Source: Paracoccus halophilus (GTDB taxonomy: Bacteria > Pseudomonadota > Alphaproteobacteria > Rhodobacterales > Rhodobacteraceae). From it: a stretch of 64,000 bases of DNA. Shown in pieces: positions 24,979-34,626 of the stretch. The DNA is taken from assembly GCF_000763905.1 (NCBI RefSeq), contig NZ_JRKN01000009.1:86156-150155 (forward strand). The letters run 5' to 3'. Both the position numbers and the translations under genes were made by a program. The first letter of the stretch is position 1. Each line of letters starts with the position of its first letter. The notes under the pieces are model-generated. The model saw nothing but the letters and a program-made list of their open reading frames with translations, had not been told where the DNA came from and did no database searches.

Positions 24979-27900
24979 ATGGCGACGATTCTGCTGGGGG
25001 CGGTCGGGGCTTCGATCGGTGCGGGTTTTGGCGGCACCGTCCTGGGCCTGTCGGGTGCCGTGATCGGCCGTGCGGTCGGCGCGACGCTGGGGCGTGCGAT
25101 CGACCAGCGGCTGCTGGGCGCGGGCTCGAAAGCGGTCGAGACGGGGCGCGTGGACCGCATGCGCATCCAGACCGCGGGCGAGGGCACGCCGATCCCCCGG
25201 CTTTGGGGCCAGATGCGGGTGCCCGGCCATTGCATCTGGGCCGGCCCGCTGATCGAGGTGCGCCGGCGTCAGGGTGGCGGCAAGGGCTCGACCCCCAGTG
25301 TGACAAATATCAGCTATCGGCTGAGCTTCGCGCTGGCGATCTGCGAGGGGCCGATTCTGGGCATCGGCCGGATCTGGGCGGATGGCGAGGAAATCTCGCC
25401 CGAGGATCTGAACATGCGGGTCTATACCGGCGATGAGGATCAGTTACCCGATCCGGCCATTGCCGCGCGCGAGGGCGACGAGGCGCCGGCCTATCGCGGG
25501 CTGGCCTATGTCGTGTTCGAGGATCTGGGGCTGGAGAAATGGGGCAATCGGGTCCCGCAACTGTCATTCGAGGTCACGCGCGCGGCCAGCGAGGGGCGCG
25601 GCCTGTCGCGCGAGGTCCGGGCCGTCGCGATGATTCCCGGGACCGGCGAATATTCGCTGGCGACCAGCCCGGTCAGCTATGATTTCGGTCTGGGCGAGAT
25701 GCGGGTCATCAACCGCAACACCCCGCTTGCGGGCACGGATTTTCTGGCCTCGATGCAAATACTGGGGCGGGAGTTGCCCAATGTCGGTTCGGTTTCGCTG
25801 GTGGTGTCCTGGTTCGGCGACGATCTGCGCGTGGGCGAATGCACGGTGCAGCCCAAGGTCGAGGATGCCTCGCGCGAGGGCGAGGGGATGGACTGGCGTA
25901 CAGGCGGCGTCGGGCGCGAGGGCGTGGCCGGGGTTGCGCGGGTCGAGGACCGGCCGATCTATGGCGGCACGCCGGCCGATGGCTCGGTCATCCAGGCGCT
26001 GCGGGCGATCGCGGCAAGCGGGCGCAAGGCGGTATTCTATCCCTTTATCCTGATGGAGCAACTGGCGGGTAACGCCCGTCCCGATCCCTGGAGCGGAGCG
26101 GCCGATCAGCCGGTCATGCCATGGCGCGGGCGGATCACCAGCAGCGTCGCGCCGGGGGGCGCGGGCAGCCCGGACGGAACCGCAGCCGCCGCGACTGAGG
26201 TCGCGCGGTTTTTCGGCACAGCCGAAGCCGGCGATTTCCGGCGCGATGGCGAGCGGATCGCCTATTCCGGGCCGGATGAGTGGTCCTATCGCCGGTTCAT
26301 CCTGCATTACGCGCATCTTTGCGCGGCGGCGGGCGGTATCGACAGTTTCCTGATCGGCTCGGAAATGCGCGGGCTGACGCAGATTCGCGGGGCGGAAAAC
26401 AGCTTTCCGGCGGTGGCGCAGCTGATCCGGCTGGCGGCGGATGTGCGCGCCATTCTGGGCGAGGGGGTCAAGATCGGCTATGCCGCCGACTGGTCGGAAT
26501 ATTTCGGCTATCAGCCCGGCAATGGCGATGTGTTCTTTCACCTTGATCCGCTCTGGGCCGATGAGAATATCGACTTCATCGGCATCGACAATTACATGCC
26601 GCTGTCCGATTGGCGCGATGGCGAGGAGCATCTGGATGCCGGCTGGGGGCGGATCGACGACCCCGGTTACCTGCGCGCCAATGTCGCCGGCGGCGAGGGC
26701 TACGACTGGTATTACGCGCGCGAGCAGGACCGGCTGGAGCAGAAGCGCACACCGATCCATGACGGCGCCTATGACGAGCACTGGATCTGGCGCTACAAGG
26801 ATATCCGCAACTGGTGGCAGCGCCATCACCACGAGCGGATCGGCGGCGTGCGGCAGGCCGCGCCGACCGCCTGGCAGCCCGGCTCGAAACCGGTCTGGTT
26901 CACCGAGATGGGCTGCGCGGCGCTGGACAAGGGCACCAACCAGCCCAACAAGTTCCTGGATGCGATGAGTTCGGAATCCATGCTGCCCTATTTCTCGGAC
27001 GGGCGGCGCGACGATGCGATTCAGGCGGCCTATGTCCGGGCGATGACCGAATTCTGGTCCGATCCGGCCAACAATCCTGCGCGCGCGGCCCATGGCCGGA
27101 CCGGGGCGGGGCGGATGATCGACATGTCGCGCGCCCATGTCTGGTGCTGGGATGCGCGGCCCTATCCGGCTTTTCCGGCGCGCACCGATCTGTGGTCGGA
27201 CGGCCCGGCATGGGAACGCGGGCACTGGCTGAACGGGCGCGCGGGCGCGGTGCCTCTGGCGGACGTCGTGGCCGAAATCTGCCGCGAGGCGGGCGTGCGG
27301 TCATTCGATGCCGAGGGGCTGCGCGGCCTGGTGCGCGGCTATGCGCTGAACGGCACGGAAAGCGGGCGCGCGGCGCTGCAGCCGCTGATGCTGGCGCATG
27401 GTTTCGATGCGGTCGAGCGAGACGGCGTGCTGGGCTTTGTCATGCGCAGCGGCCGTGTCGATGCCGAACTGGGACCCGATGACATGGCGCTCGCCGAAGA
27501 TCTCGGCGCGGTCGAGGTGTCGCGCGCGGCAGATGCGGAACTGGCGGGCCGCGTCCGGCTGACCCATGTCGAGGCGGGCGGCGATTACACCGCTCGCACC
27601 GCCGAGACGGCCATGCCTGGGGCCGAACTCCAGGCGGTTTCGGACAGTGAACTGGCCATGGCGCTGACCCGCGGCGAAGGGCTGGCAATCGCCGAGCGCT
27701 GGTTGTCGGAGGCGCATGTCGCGCGGGATGCGGTGCGCTTTGCGCTGCCGCCCTCGCTGGCCCATCTGGGGCCGGGCGATGTGGTGCGGCTGGCCGAGGA
27801 ACGGGCGGCGGCGAAACGCTGGCGCATCGACCGGGTCGAGCGGGCCGGCGCGATCACCGTCGATGCGGTGCGTGTCGAGCCGGGCGTCTATCGCCCCGCC

Positions 27901-28869
27901 CGGGTCATCGCGGGCGAGGTCTCGTCGCGCGCCTTCGTGCCGCCGATCCCGGTCTGGCCGGTGTTTCTGGACCTGCCGCTGTTGCGCGGCGACGAGGTGC
28001 CGCATGCGCCGCATCTGGCGGTCACCGCAACGCCATGGCCGGGGGCGGCCGCTGTCTGGGTCTCGGGCCAGGAAGCGGGGGGCTATGCGCTGAATACCAG
28101 CATCGCCCAGCCCTCGGTCATGGGGCGGACGGTGACGCCGCTGGCCGCGGCGCGCTCCGGGGTCTGGGATCGGGGCCCGGCGCTGCGCATCCGCATCAAG
28201 GGCGGCACGCTGGAAAGCGCCACGCCTGATGCGTTGATGTCGGGGGCGAACCTGCTGGCCATCGGAGATGGCTCGGCCGAAAGCTGGGAATTGCTGCAAT
28301 TCGCCGAGGCCAGGCTGGTTTCGGCCGGGGTGTGGGACATCTCGACCCGGTTGCGCGGGCAGGCCGGCACGGATGCCTTCATGCCCGAGGTCTGGCCGGC
28401 GGGCAGCGTGGTCGTGCTGCTCGACGGCGCCGCGCGACAGGTCGAATTGGCGCCCTCGGCCCGGAACCAGATGCGGCATTGGCGCATCGGCCCGGCAAGC
28501 CGGGCACCGGACGATGCCAGCTTTCGGCATGTCGCGGTGGCCTTTCGCGGCGCCGGGTTGCGGCCGCTGTCGCCCTGTCACCTGGAGGTCCACGAGCGGG
28601 TCGTCACCTGGATCCGGCGCACGCGGCTGCAGGGGGACGACTGGGATATGTCCGATGTGCCTCTGGGCGAGGCCATCGAGCGCTACAAGGTGCGCATCGT
28701 GCAGGACGGAAACGTGCTGGAGCGCGACGAGGTTTCGGTTCCGCGCTGGACCGTGCCGCAGGCGGTCTGGTCCGCTGCCGTCGCGGGGGGCGCATTTGCC
28801 GTCGAGGTCGCCCAGATTTCCGACAGCTTCGGACCGGGGCTCTATGCAAGGAGGATGATCAATGCCTGA
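24979..28869 (+). CDS. GTA megatron: tail tip protein with TIM-barrel glycosidase-like domain (g15)
   Basis: A 1296-residue tail fibre/baseplate protein. The first about 80 residues are Gly/Ala-rich and hydrophobic (a likely membrane-penetrating part). A phage-tail domain follows (about 190-420). The GTA_TIM barrel lies at about 420-720, with GIDNYMPLSDWRDGEEHLD and WFTEMGCAALDKGTNQPNK near its active site. The C-terminal part is beta-rich. RcGTA g15 has the same layout and size. It binds the hub and contacts the recipient surface. The reading frame is intact throughout. Confidence 0.93.
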   Translation: MATILLGAVGASIGAGFGGTVLGLSGAVIGRAVGATLGRAIDQRLLGAGSKAVETGRVDRMRIQTAGEGTPIPRLWGQMRVPGHCIWAGPLIEVRRRQGGGKGSTPSVTNISYRLSFALAICEGPILGIGRIWADGEEISPEDLNMRVYTGDEDQLPDPAIAAREGDEAPAYRGLAYVVFEDLGLEKWGNRVPQLSFEVTRAASEGRGLSREVRAVAMIPGTGEYSLATSPVSYDFGLGEMRVINRNTPLAGTDFLASMQILGRELPNVGSVSLVVSWFGDDLRVGECTVQPKVEDASREGEGMDWRTGGVGREGVAGVARVEDRPIYGGTPADGSVIQALRAIAASGRKAVFYPFILMEQLAGNARPDPWSGAADQPVMPWRGRITSSVAPGGAGSPDGTAAAATEVARFFGTAEAGDFRRDGERIAYSGPDEWSYRRFILHYAHLCAAAGGIDSFLIGSEMRGLTQIRGAENSFPAVAQLIRLAADVRAILGEGVKIGYAADWSEYFGYQPGNGDVFFHLDPLWADENIDFIGIDNYMPLSDWRDGEEHLDAGWGRIDDPGYLRANVAGGEGYDWYYAREQDRLEQKRTPIHDGAYDEHWIWRYKDIRNWWQRHHHERIGGVRQAAPTAWQPGSKPVWFTEMGCAALDKGTNQPNKFLDAMSSESMLPYFSDGRRDDAIQAAYVRAMTEFWSDPANNPARAAHGRTGAGRMIDMSRAHVWCWDARPYPAFPARTDLWSDGPAWERGHWLNGRAGAVPLADVVAEICREAGVRSFDAEGLRGLVRGYALNGTESGRAALQPLMLAHGFDAVERDGVLGFVMRSGRVDAELGPDDMALAEDLGAVEVSRAADAELAGRVRLTHVEAGGDYTARTAETAMPGAELQAVSDSELAMALTRGEGLAIAERWLSEAHVARDAVRFALPPSLAHLGPGDVVRLAEERAAAKRWRIDRVERAGAITVDAVRVEPGVYRPARVIAGEVSSRAFVPPIPVWPVFLDLPLLRGDEVPHAPHLAVTATPWPGAAAVWVSGQEAGGYALNTSIAQPSVMGRTVTPLAAARSGVWDRGPALRIRIKGGTLESATPDALMSGANLLAIGDGSAESWELLQFAEARLVSAGVWDISTRLRGQAGTDAFMPEVWPAGSVVVLLDGAARQVELAPSARNQMRHWRIGPASRAPDDASFRHVAVAFRGAGLRPLSPCHLEVHERVVTWIRRTRLQGDDWDMSDVPLGEAIERYKVRIVQDGNVLERDEVSVPRWTVPQAVWSAAVAGGAFAVEVAQISDSFGPGLYARRMINA

Positions 28870-29575
28870 GAACACCACCGCCAATTGCGCCCTGCCGCTG
28901 CTGATGCCGGCGCAGGCACAGAAACATGTCACCGTCAACGACGCGCTGATGCGACTGGACGGGCAGGTGGATCTGGTGCTGCAGAGCCTGACCCGTTCGA
29001 CCCCGCCCGAAGCGGTGGCGGACGGGCTTTGCTGGGGCGTGCCCGCCGGTGCGGTGAACGCCTGGGAGGGGCAGGCGGGCAAGATCGCGATAGCCGCGAA
29101 TGGCGGCTGGGTCTTTGTCCAGCCGGGTTTTGGCCGCCGCGCCATGATTGCCGATCAGGGGGCGACAGCGCTTCATGACGGTCTGGTCTGGGTGGTCGGT
29201 GCGGTCACACTGGGCGAACACGGCTCGGGCATGATCGCGCGGCAGATGTCCGAGGATGTGACATTGGGGCGCGGGACAGGTTTCCAGACCGTGATGGCGA
29301 TTCCGTCAAGCGCGCTGGTGATCGGCGCCACCGCGCGGGTGCTGAGCACGATCACTGGCGGCGCGGCGTCCTGGACCATGGGCACCGAGGGCGCGCTGAA
29401 CCGCTTTGGCCAGGGGCTGGGCAAGGAACAGGGGTCGTGGGCGCGCGGCATCCTGTCGGCGCCGATGACCTATTGGGAGCCGGCGCCGGTGATCCTGACC
29501 GCGACGGGCGGGCAGTTCACCGGCGGGCAGGTGCGCGTGGTCGTGCATTGGTGGGAGTTGCGGGTTCCCAACTGA
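28862..29575 (+). CDS. DUF2793 protein, probable GTA spike or fibre
   Basis: A 237-residue DUF2793 protein. The start LPLLMPAQAQKHVTVNDALMR is diagnostic. The second half is beta-rich and ends in VRVVVHWWELRVP, resembling phage receptor-binding domains. It overlaps the end of g15 by 8 bases, so it is made as the last protein of the operon. DUF2793 proteins are linked to phage and GTA surface fibres; the exact place on the particle is inference. Confidence 0.83.
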   Translation: MPENTTANCALPLLMPAQAQKHVTVNDALMRLDGQVDLVLQSLTRSTPPEAVADGLCWGVPAGAVNAWEGQAGKIAIAANGGWVFVQPGFGRRAMIADQGATALHDGLVWVVGAVTLGEHGSGMIARQMSEDVTLGRGTGFQTVMAIPSSALVIGATARVLSTITGGAASWTMGTEGALNRFGQGLGKEQGSWARGILSAPMTYWEPAPVILTATGGQFTGGQVRVVVHWWELRVPN

Positions 29576-29632
29576 CCGGCGGCCGCCATGCGCGACCAGT
29601 CCGGCCTTTTCGCGCCCGTCCGTTTCCGCTAG

Positions 29633-30508
29633 ATGTTACAGCAGGAAACAGACGGGTGCAGAACGGTGAACCTGCAAAAAAAAGACAAGGTCAAGCCGCT
29701 TATCGACGCGCGCGAGGCAACGCGCGAGACATTATGGGGCCAGATTCAGTGCGAGGCCCAGGTTGCCGTGCGCGATGAGCCTTTGCTGGGTTCGCTGATC
29801 CATGCCGGGCTTTTGCATCACGCGACATTCGAGGCGGCGCTTGCCTATCGCTTTTCGCTGAAACTGTCCTCGCGCGAGATGAGCGAGCAGATCCTGCGCG
29901 AGATCGCCGACAATGCCTTCGCCCGCGCGCCAGAACTGGCCGAGGCGGCCAAGGGCGATCTGCTGGCTGTCTATGACCGCGACCCGGCCACGCACCGGCT
30001 GATGCAGCCGATCCTGTTCTTCAAGGGATATCAGGCGCTTCAGGCCTATCGCATCGGCCATTGGCTATGGCAGCAGGAGCGGCGCGATCTGGCCTATTTC
30101 GTGCAGATGCGCTGCTCGGAAGTGTTCGGGGTGGATATTCATCCGGCGGCGCGGATCGGCACCGGGGTGATGATCGACCACGCCCATTCCATCGTCATCG
30201 GAGAGACCGCGGTGGTCGGCAACGATGTCTCGATGCTGCATTCGGTGACGCTGGGCGGCACCGGCAAGGAGGACGGCGACCGCCACCCCAAGATCGGCAA
30301 TGGCGTGATGATCGGCGCCGGCGCCAAGGTGCTGGGCAATATCCATATCGGGCACCATTCGCGGATCGCCGCCGGCTCGGTGGTGCTGAACGAGGTGCCG
30401 CCCTGCAAGACCGTGGCGGGTGTCCCCGCACGGATCATCGGCGATGCGGGTTGTCGCGAGCCCTCGAACATGATGAACCAGCTCCTGGGGCATGAAGACC
30501 TGTTCTAG
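29633..30508 (+). CDS. cysE: Serine O-acetyltransferase
   Basis: A 291-residue enzyme that makes O-acetylserine from serine and acetyl-CoA, the first step of cysteine synthesis. It has the helical N-terminal domain (PLLGSLIHAGLLHH, AYRFSLKLSSREMSEQILRE) and a left-handed beta-helix with MIDHAHSIVIGETAVVG and HSVTLGGTGKEDGDRHPKIG. The catalytic His and Asp are present. ATG at 29633 has no clear ribosome site; GTG at 29666 is an alternative. cysE flanks GTA clusters in many relatives. Confidence 0.93.
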   Translation: MLQQETDGCRTVNLQKKDKVKPLIDAREATRETLWGQIQCEAQVAVRDEPLLGSLIHAGLLHHATFEAALAYRFSLKLSSREMSEQILREIADNAFARAPELAEAAKGDLLAVYDRDPATHRLMQPILFFKGYQALQAYRIGHWLWQQERRDLAYFVQMRCSEVFGVDIHPAARIGTGVMIDHAHSIVIGETAVVGNDVSMLHSVTLGGTGKEDGDRHPKIGNGVMIGAGAKVLGNIHIGHHSRIAAGSVVLNEVPPCKTVAGVPARIIGDAGCREPSNMMNQLLGHEDLF

Positions 30509-30628
30509 CTATGAATATGTCTGCAAAACTGGACAGCAGAACCAGATCGCTTCGTCCTGAATTCGATCTCCCATATAGTCAGGACTGAACAGCGGGGCTG
30601 CCGCGGCCATGCAATCACCCGGCCTTTT

Positions 30629-31756
30629 TCATGCCACGCGGCGGCCCTTGACCCAGCTTCCGGTGATGCGGGCCGTGCGCTCCATATCCGCCAGACGGAT
30701 CAGATCGGCGCGCAGGCCGACCTCGATCCGGCCGCGATCGGTCAGCCCGGTGGCGCGGGCGGGGGCCTCGGTCACGGTGGCGAAGGCGCGCGGCAGATCG
30801 TCCCAGAGCCGCGCCAGATGGCAGGTGCCCAGCAGCAGGCTTGACGGGATGTAATCCGACGAGATGATGTCCAGAAGCCCGGCCTGCGCCAGTTCCTCGG
30901 CCGCGACATTGCCCGAATGCGAGCCGCCCCGGACCAGATTGGGGCCGCCCATGATCGTGCGGATGTCGTGTTCGTGGCAGGCGGCGGCGGCTTCCGCGGT
31001 GGTCGGGAACTCGGCCAGGCGGATGCCATGGCCGGCGCTGGCGACAACCTGTTCGGCGGTGGTGTCGTCATGGCTGGCCAGCGTCGCGCCCAGCCGGTGC
31101 GCGGCGGCGACCGCGCCGGTTTCATGCGCATCGCCCACGCGGGCGCGCAGATCGGTCAGCCGCGCCACGTGATCGGCGAATGCCTTGTCGCTGAAGCCGT
31201 GCTTGCCCTGCATGTATTGCGCCAGCTTGGACAGGTCGCGGAACTGACGCTGGCCGGGCGTATGATCCATCAGGCTGATCAGCCGCACGCGATCCTCGGG
31301 CATGAAATCGGCCAGTTCCTCGAGCAGCGATTCGCTGCAGATTTCGGCGCGCAGGTGGATATAGTGGCTGATCCGCATGCGCCCGGCGGCGGTCAGGCTG
31401 TTGATCTCGCTGGCAAGCGGCCGGGCATAGCGCGGCGAGGATTCCTCCTCGAGGATCGAGCCGACCCGCAGCGCGTCGAAAACCGTGGTGATCCCGACCG
31501 CCGCCAGTTCGCCGTCATGGGCGAAAAGCGCGGCGGAATGGGGCCAGTCCACGCCCGGGCGCGGCTGCAGGTGGCGCTCCAGATTGTCGGTATGCAGCTC
31601 GATCAGGCCCGGCGCCAGATGCGCGCCCCGGCAATCCTCGGCGCCCGGCGGCACGGCATCGCCTTCGCGGATCTCGGCGATGATGCCACCCTCGATATGG
31701 ACCGCGCCGCGCATCACGCGGTCGGGCAGGATAAGTTCGGCATTGGCAAGGATCAT
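30629..31756 (-). CDS. phnM: RPnTP diphosphatase PhnM
   Basis: A 375-residue amidohydrolase-fold enzyme that removes pyrophosphate from alpha-D-ribose 1-methylphosphonate 5-triphosphate, giving the PhnJ substrate. The metal-binding LIELHTDNLERHLQPRPGV motif (about residue 53) and the later HDDTTAEQV and ETEFPTT-like (AEFPTTAEAA) blocks are typical of PhnM. It is the last gene of the phnG-M operon and overlaps phnN by 4 bases. In the E. coli order M comes before N; here it follows. Confidence 0.93.
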   Translation of the reverse strand: MILANAELILPDRVMRGAVHIEGGIIAEIREGDAVPPGAEDCRGAHLAPGLIELHTDNLERHLQPRPGVDWPHSAALFAHDGELAAVGITTVFDALRVGSILEEESSPRYARPLASEINSLTAAGRMRISHYIHLRAEICSESLLEELADFMPEDRVRLISLMDHTPGQRQFRDLSKLAQYMQGKHGFSDKAFADHVARLTDLRARVGDAHETGAVAAAHRLGATLASHDDTTAEQVVASAGHGIRLAEFPTTAEAAAACHEHDIRTIMGGPNLVRGGSHSGNVAAEELAQAGLLDIISSDYIPSSLLLGTCHLARLWDDLPRAFATVTEAPARATGLTDRGRIEVGLRADLIRLADMERTARITGSWVKGRRVA

Positions 31757-32280
31757 GCTGTTACCTTTTCCAGCGCCGCAAGAAAATCTGCGGTCGCCGC
31801 TTCGATGGTGGTTGAGTTGTCGATATGGATCACCGGCAGGTCCAAAGGCAAGTCGCCGACATCGCGCGCGATCCGGGCGGCGATCTGGGCCGCGTCCTCG
31901 CGTCCTCGCGCCGCCAGCCGCTGCGCCAGGATCTCGGGCCTCGCGCTGACATGGATGACACGGAGGCCCGGCAGGGCCGCCGCCGCGCGCGGCAGGATCC
32001 GGCGCGACAGGTTGATCAGCTTGGGGCCGCCGTAGAATGCGTCCCGGGGCAGGCCATAGCTCAGCCCGTGCGCCTGCCAGTCCAGAAGAAAGCGCCCCTC
32101 GGCGCGCATGCGGGCGAATTCGCCGGGGCTCACCCCCTCGAAATCCTCGCCGCCGGAGTCCGCGGGGCGGGTGATGACCCGGCGCAGCGGCGACAGGTCG
32201 GGGCGCGCGGCCAGTGCCGCGGCGATCAGCGTATCCTTGCCCGCGCCCGAGGGGCCGACCACCGCGACATGGGCCGTCAT
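31753..32280 (-). CDS. phnN: Ribose 1,5-bisphosphate phosphokinase PhnN
   Basis: A 175-residue guanylate-kinase-like enzyme with P-loop GPSGAGKDT at residues 9-17. It phosphorylates ribose 1,5-bisphosphate to PRPP, returning the C-P lyase ribosyl product to metabolism. The frame is open far upstream through phnL, but the ATG at 32280 overlaps the phnL stop (ATGA) and gives the normal family length, so it is not a fusion. Confidence 0.92.
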   Translation of the reverse strand: MTAHVAVVGPSGAGKDTLIAAALAARPDLSPLRRVITRPADSGGEDFEGVSPGEFARMRAEGRFLLDWQAHGLSYGLPRDAFYGGPKLINLSRRILPRAAAALPGLRVIHVSARPEILAQRLAARGREDAAQIAARIARDVGDLPLDLPVIHIDNSTTIEAATADFLAALEKVTA

Positions 32281-32966
32281 GCCGCGACCCCGGGGCGAAA
32301 GCCCGTCACATCGACCAGCCGGTCGCAGAGCCGCGCGCGCGCGCCCTCGTCGTGGAAGATCCCGAGGATGGCGCCGCCGCGCGCCTTGGCCTCTTCGATC
32401 AGGCACATGACGGTTTCGCGGTTGGCGGCGTCCAGGCTGGCCGTCGGCTCGTCCAGCAGCAGCGCCGGATAGGGATGGACAAAACCGCGCGCGATATTCA
32501 CCCGCTGCTGTTCGCCGCCGGAAAAGGTCGTCGGCGACAGGCCCCACAGGCTTTCGCCGATGCGCAGCCGGCTCAGCAATTCGGCGGCGCGGGCCTCGGC
32601 CTCGGCCTCGGGGGTGCCAAGCGCCAGCAGCGGCTCGGCCACCACGCGCAGGGTGGGCACGCGCGGCAGTACGCGCAGGAACTGGCTGACATATCCCAGC
32701 GTGGTGCGGCGCAGCGCGATGATCTGACGCGGCTCGGCGCTGGAGACCTCGGTCCCGGCCACGCGGATATGCCCGGCATCGGTGCGGTAATTGCCCCAGA
32801 TCATCCGCATCAAGGTGGATTTCCCGGCGCCCGAGGCCCCGGTCAGCGCCACGCATTCCCCCGGCGCGACCTTCAGGCTGGCGCCCTCCATCACCCGCAA
32901 CACGGTACCGCCCTGATTGTGCAGGGTGAATTCCTTGGCGACGTTTTCGGCAATGATCATGGTCAC
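32277..32966 (-). CDS. phnL: C-P lyase ABC protein PhnL
   Basis: A 229-residue ABC ATPase. Walker A is GASGAGKST, the signature FSGGEQQRVNIARG, and Walker B LLLDEPTASLD. PhnL is required for C-P lyase function in vivo and associates with the PhnGHIJK core. It is not a transporter here: there is no cognate permease in this operon. Overlaps of 4 bases on both sides couple it to phnK and phnN. Confidence 0.93.
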   Translation of the reverse strand: MTMIIAENVAKEFTLHNQGGTVLRVMEGASLKVAPGECVALTGASGAGKSTLMRMIWGNYRTDAGHIRVAGTEVSSAEPRQIIALRRTTLGYVSQFLRVLPRVPTLRVVAEPLLALGTPEAEAEARAAELLSRLRIGESLWGLSPTTFSGGEQQRVNIARGFVHPYPALLLDEPTASLDAANRETVMCLIEEAKARGGAILGIFHDEGARARLCDRLVDVTGFRPGVAA

Positions 32967-33793
32967 ACCTGCAGGACAGAGGAAACAAGAAGCTGCGTAT
33001 AGGCATGCTGCGGATCGTCCAGCACCTGATCGGTCAGCCCGCTTTCGATGACATGGCCGCCCTTCATCACCATCAGCCGGTCGGCCAGCAGCCGTACCAC
33101 GGCCAGGTCATGGGTGACCAGCACCACCGACAGGCAGATATCGCGCACCAGCCCGCGCAGCAGGTCCAGAAGCCGCGCCTGAACGCTGACATCCAGCCCC
33201 CCCGTCGGCTCGTCCATGAAGGCCAGCCGCGGACCGGAGACCAGATTGCGCGCGATCTGCAGACGCTGCTGCATCCCGCCCGAGAACTGCCGCGGGCGGT
33301 CGTCGATGCGGCCGGGGTCGATCTCGACCCGCGCCAGCCAGTCCTGCGCGGTGGCGCGGATATTGCCGTAATGGCGCGCGCCATTGGCCATCAGCCGCTC
33401 GCCGACATTGCCGCCGGCGCTGACGCCCAGCCGCAGACCGTCGCGCGGGTTCTGATGCACAAAGGCCCAGTCGGTGCGGCCCAGATGCCGCCGCTCGCGC
33501 TCGGACATCCGCAAGGTATCGACCGGCCCCCGGTCGCGGCTGTCGAAAACGACCTCGCCGGTATCGGGAACGAGTTGCCCCGACAGGCAGCCCAGCAGCG
33601 TCGATTTGCCCGAGCCGCTTTCGCCCACGATCCCCAGCACCTCGCCGGGCCACAGATCGAAGCTGACATCGGCGCAGCCGATCCGCGCCCCGTAGCGCTT
33701 GCCGACATCGCGCACCGACAGCAGCGGCCCGGGCGCGGGTGCGGTTTCCACCATGCCCGGCATATGCCCGACCGTGGCATCCAACATCGCCAT
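32963..33793 (-). CDS. phnK: C-P lyase ABC protein PhnK
   Basis: A 276-residue ABC ATPase. Walker A is GESGSGKST, the signature QFSGGMQQRLQIARNL, and Walker B LAFMDEPTGGLD. PhnK binds the PhnJ subunit of the C-P lyase core complex. The ATG at 33793 shares its A with the phnJ stop (TGATG) and was preferred to an upstream non-ATG extension. The N-terminal about 20 residues before the ABC fold are extra compared with E. coli PhnK. Confidence 0.93.
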   Translation of the reverse strand: MAMLDATVGHMPGMVETAPAPGPLLSVRDVGKRYGARIGCADVSFDLWPGEVLGIVGESGSGKSTLLGCLSGQLVPDTGEVVFDSRDRGPVDTLRMSERERRHLGRTDWAFVHQNPRDGLRLGVSAGGNVGERLMANGARHYGNIRATAQDWLARVEIDPGRIDDRPRQFSGGMQQRLQIARNLVSGPRLAFMDEPTGGLDVSVQARLLDLLRGLVRDICLSVVLVTHDLAVVRLLADRLMVMKGGHVIESGLTDQVLDDPQHAYTQLLVSSVLQV

Positions 33794-34626
33794 CACTGAA
33801 CTCCCTCTGCGCGCCGGGCGCAATAATCCGTGTCCGAGCAGACGAACATCCGCCCGCCATCGTCATCGGTGATCACCTCGTCGAGATAGCTGGTCCCCGA
33901 GCCGCAGATCGCACAGGCATGATCGGCCTTGGACGCGGTAAAGGGGTGATCGTCGAAATCCAGGCTGCGCACGCCCGTATGCGGCGGCAGGGCATAGATG
34001 CGCTGTTCGCGGCCGGCGCCGAAAAGCTGGATGGCGGGGCAGTCGTCCAGTTTCGGATTGTCGAATTTCGGAATGGGCGAGGGGTCCATGACATAGCGCC
34101 CGGCCACCTCGACCGGATAGGCATAGGATGTCGCGATCTCGCCATGGCGGGCGATATCCTCGTACAGGCGCACCTGCATCAGCCCGTAATCAGCCAGCGC
34201 GTGGATGCGCCGGGTCTCGGTCTCGCGCGGTTCAAGGAAACGCATCGGTTCGGGGATCGGCACCTGATAGACAAGGATCTGATCCCCGGTCAGGGGCGTT
34301 TCGGGGATGCGGTGGCGGGTCTGGATGACGGTCGCCTCGGTCGTGCGTTCGGTCACCTCGACCCCGGCGGTCTTTTGAAAGAACTTGCGGATGCTGACCG
34401 CGTTGGTGGTGTCGTCAGCGCCCTGGTCGATGACCTTCAGCACATCCTGGGGCACCAGCGTGGCGGCGGTGATCTGCACGCCGCCCGTGCCCCAGCCATA
34501 GGGCATCGGCATCTCGCGGCTGGCAAAGGGCACCTGATAGCCGGGGACCGCGATGCCCTTCAGGATCGCGCGACGGATCATGCGCTTGGTATCCTCGTCC
34601 AGATAGGCGAAATTGTAATCGCTCAT
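33793..34626 (-). CDS. phnJ: C-P lyase catalytic subunit PhnJ (radical SAM)
   Basis: A 277-residue radical SAM enzyme that breaks the carbon-phosphorus bond of ribose-1-phosphonate 5-phosphate. The four C-terminal cysteines have the exact PhnJ spacing C-x2-C-x21-C-x5-C (CAIC ... CSDTDYC), carrying the [4Fe-4S] cluster and the catalytic thiol. The ATG at 34626 overlaps the phnI stop (ATGA). The protein starts MSDYNFAYLDEDTKRMIRRA as in other family members. Confidence 0.96.
   Translation of the reverse strand: MSDYNFAYLDEDTKRMIRRAILKGIAVPGYQVPFASREMPMPYGWGTGGVQITAATLVPQDVLKVIDQGADDTTNAVSIRKFFQKTAGVEVTERTTEATVIQTRHRIPETPLTGDQILVYQVPIPEPMRFLEPRETETRRIHALADYGLMQVRLYEDIARHGEIATSYAYPVEVAGRYVMDPSPIPKFDNPKLDDCPAIQLFGAGREQRIYALPPHTGVRSLDFDDHPFTASKADHACAICGSGTSYLDEVITDDDGGRMFVCSDTDYCARRAEGVQ

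Noticed and set aside
30550..30590. GTCCTGA...TCAGGAC inverted repeat after cysE as a terminator
   Set aside because: 7-bp arms with an 18-base loop and no T-run on either side. Could be an operator, but no partner is evident.
31753..33006. Apparent PhnL-length N-terminal extension fused to PhnN
   Set aside because: The extension is phnL read in the wrong frame. The ATG at 32280 in an ATGA overlap gives a normal PhnN.
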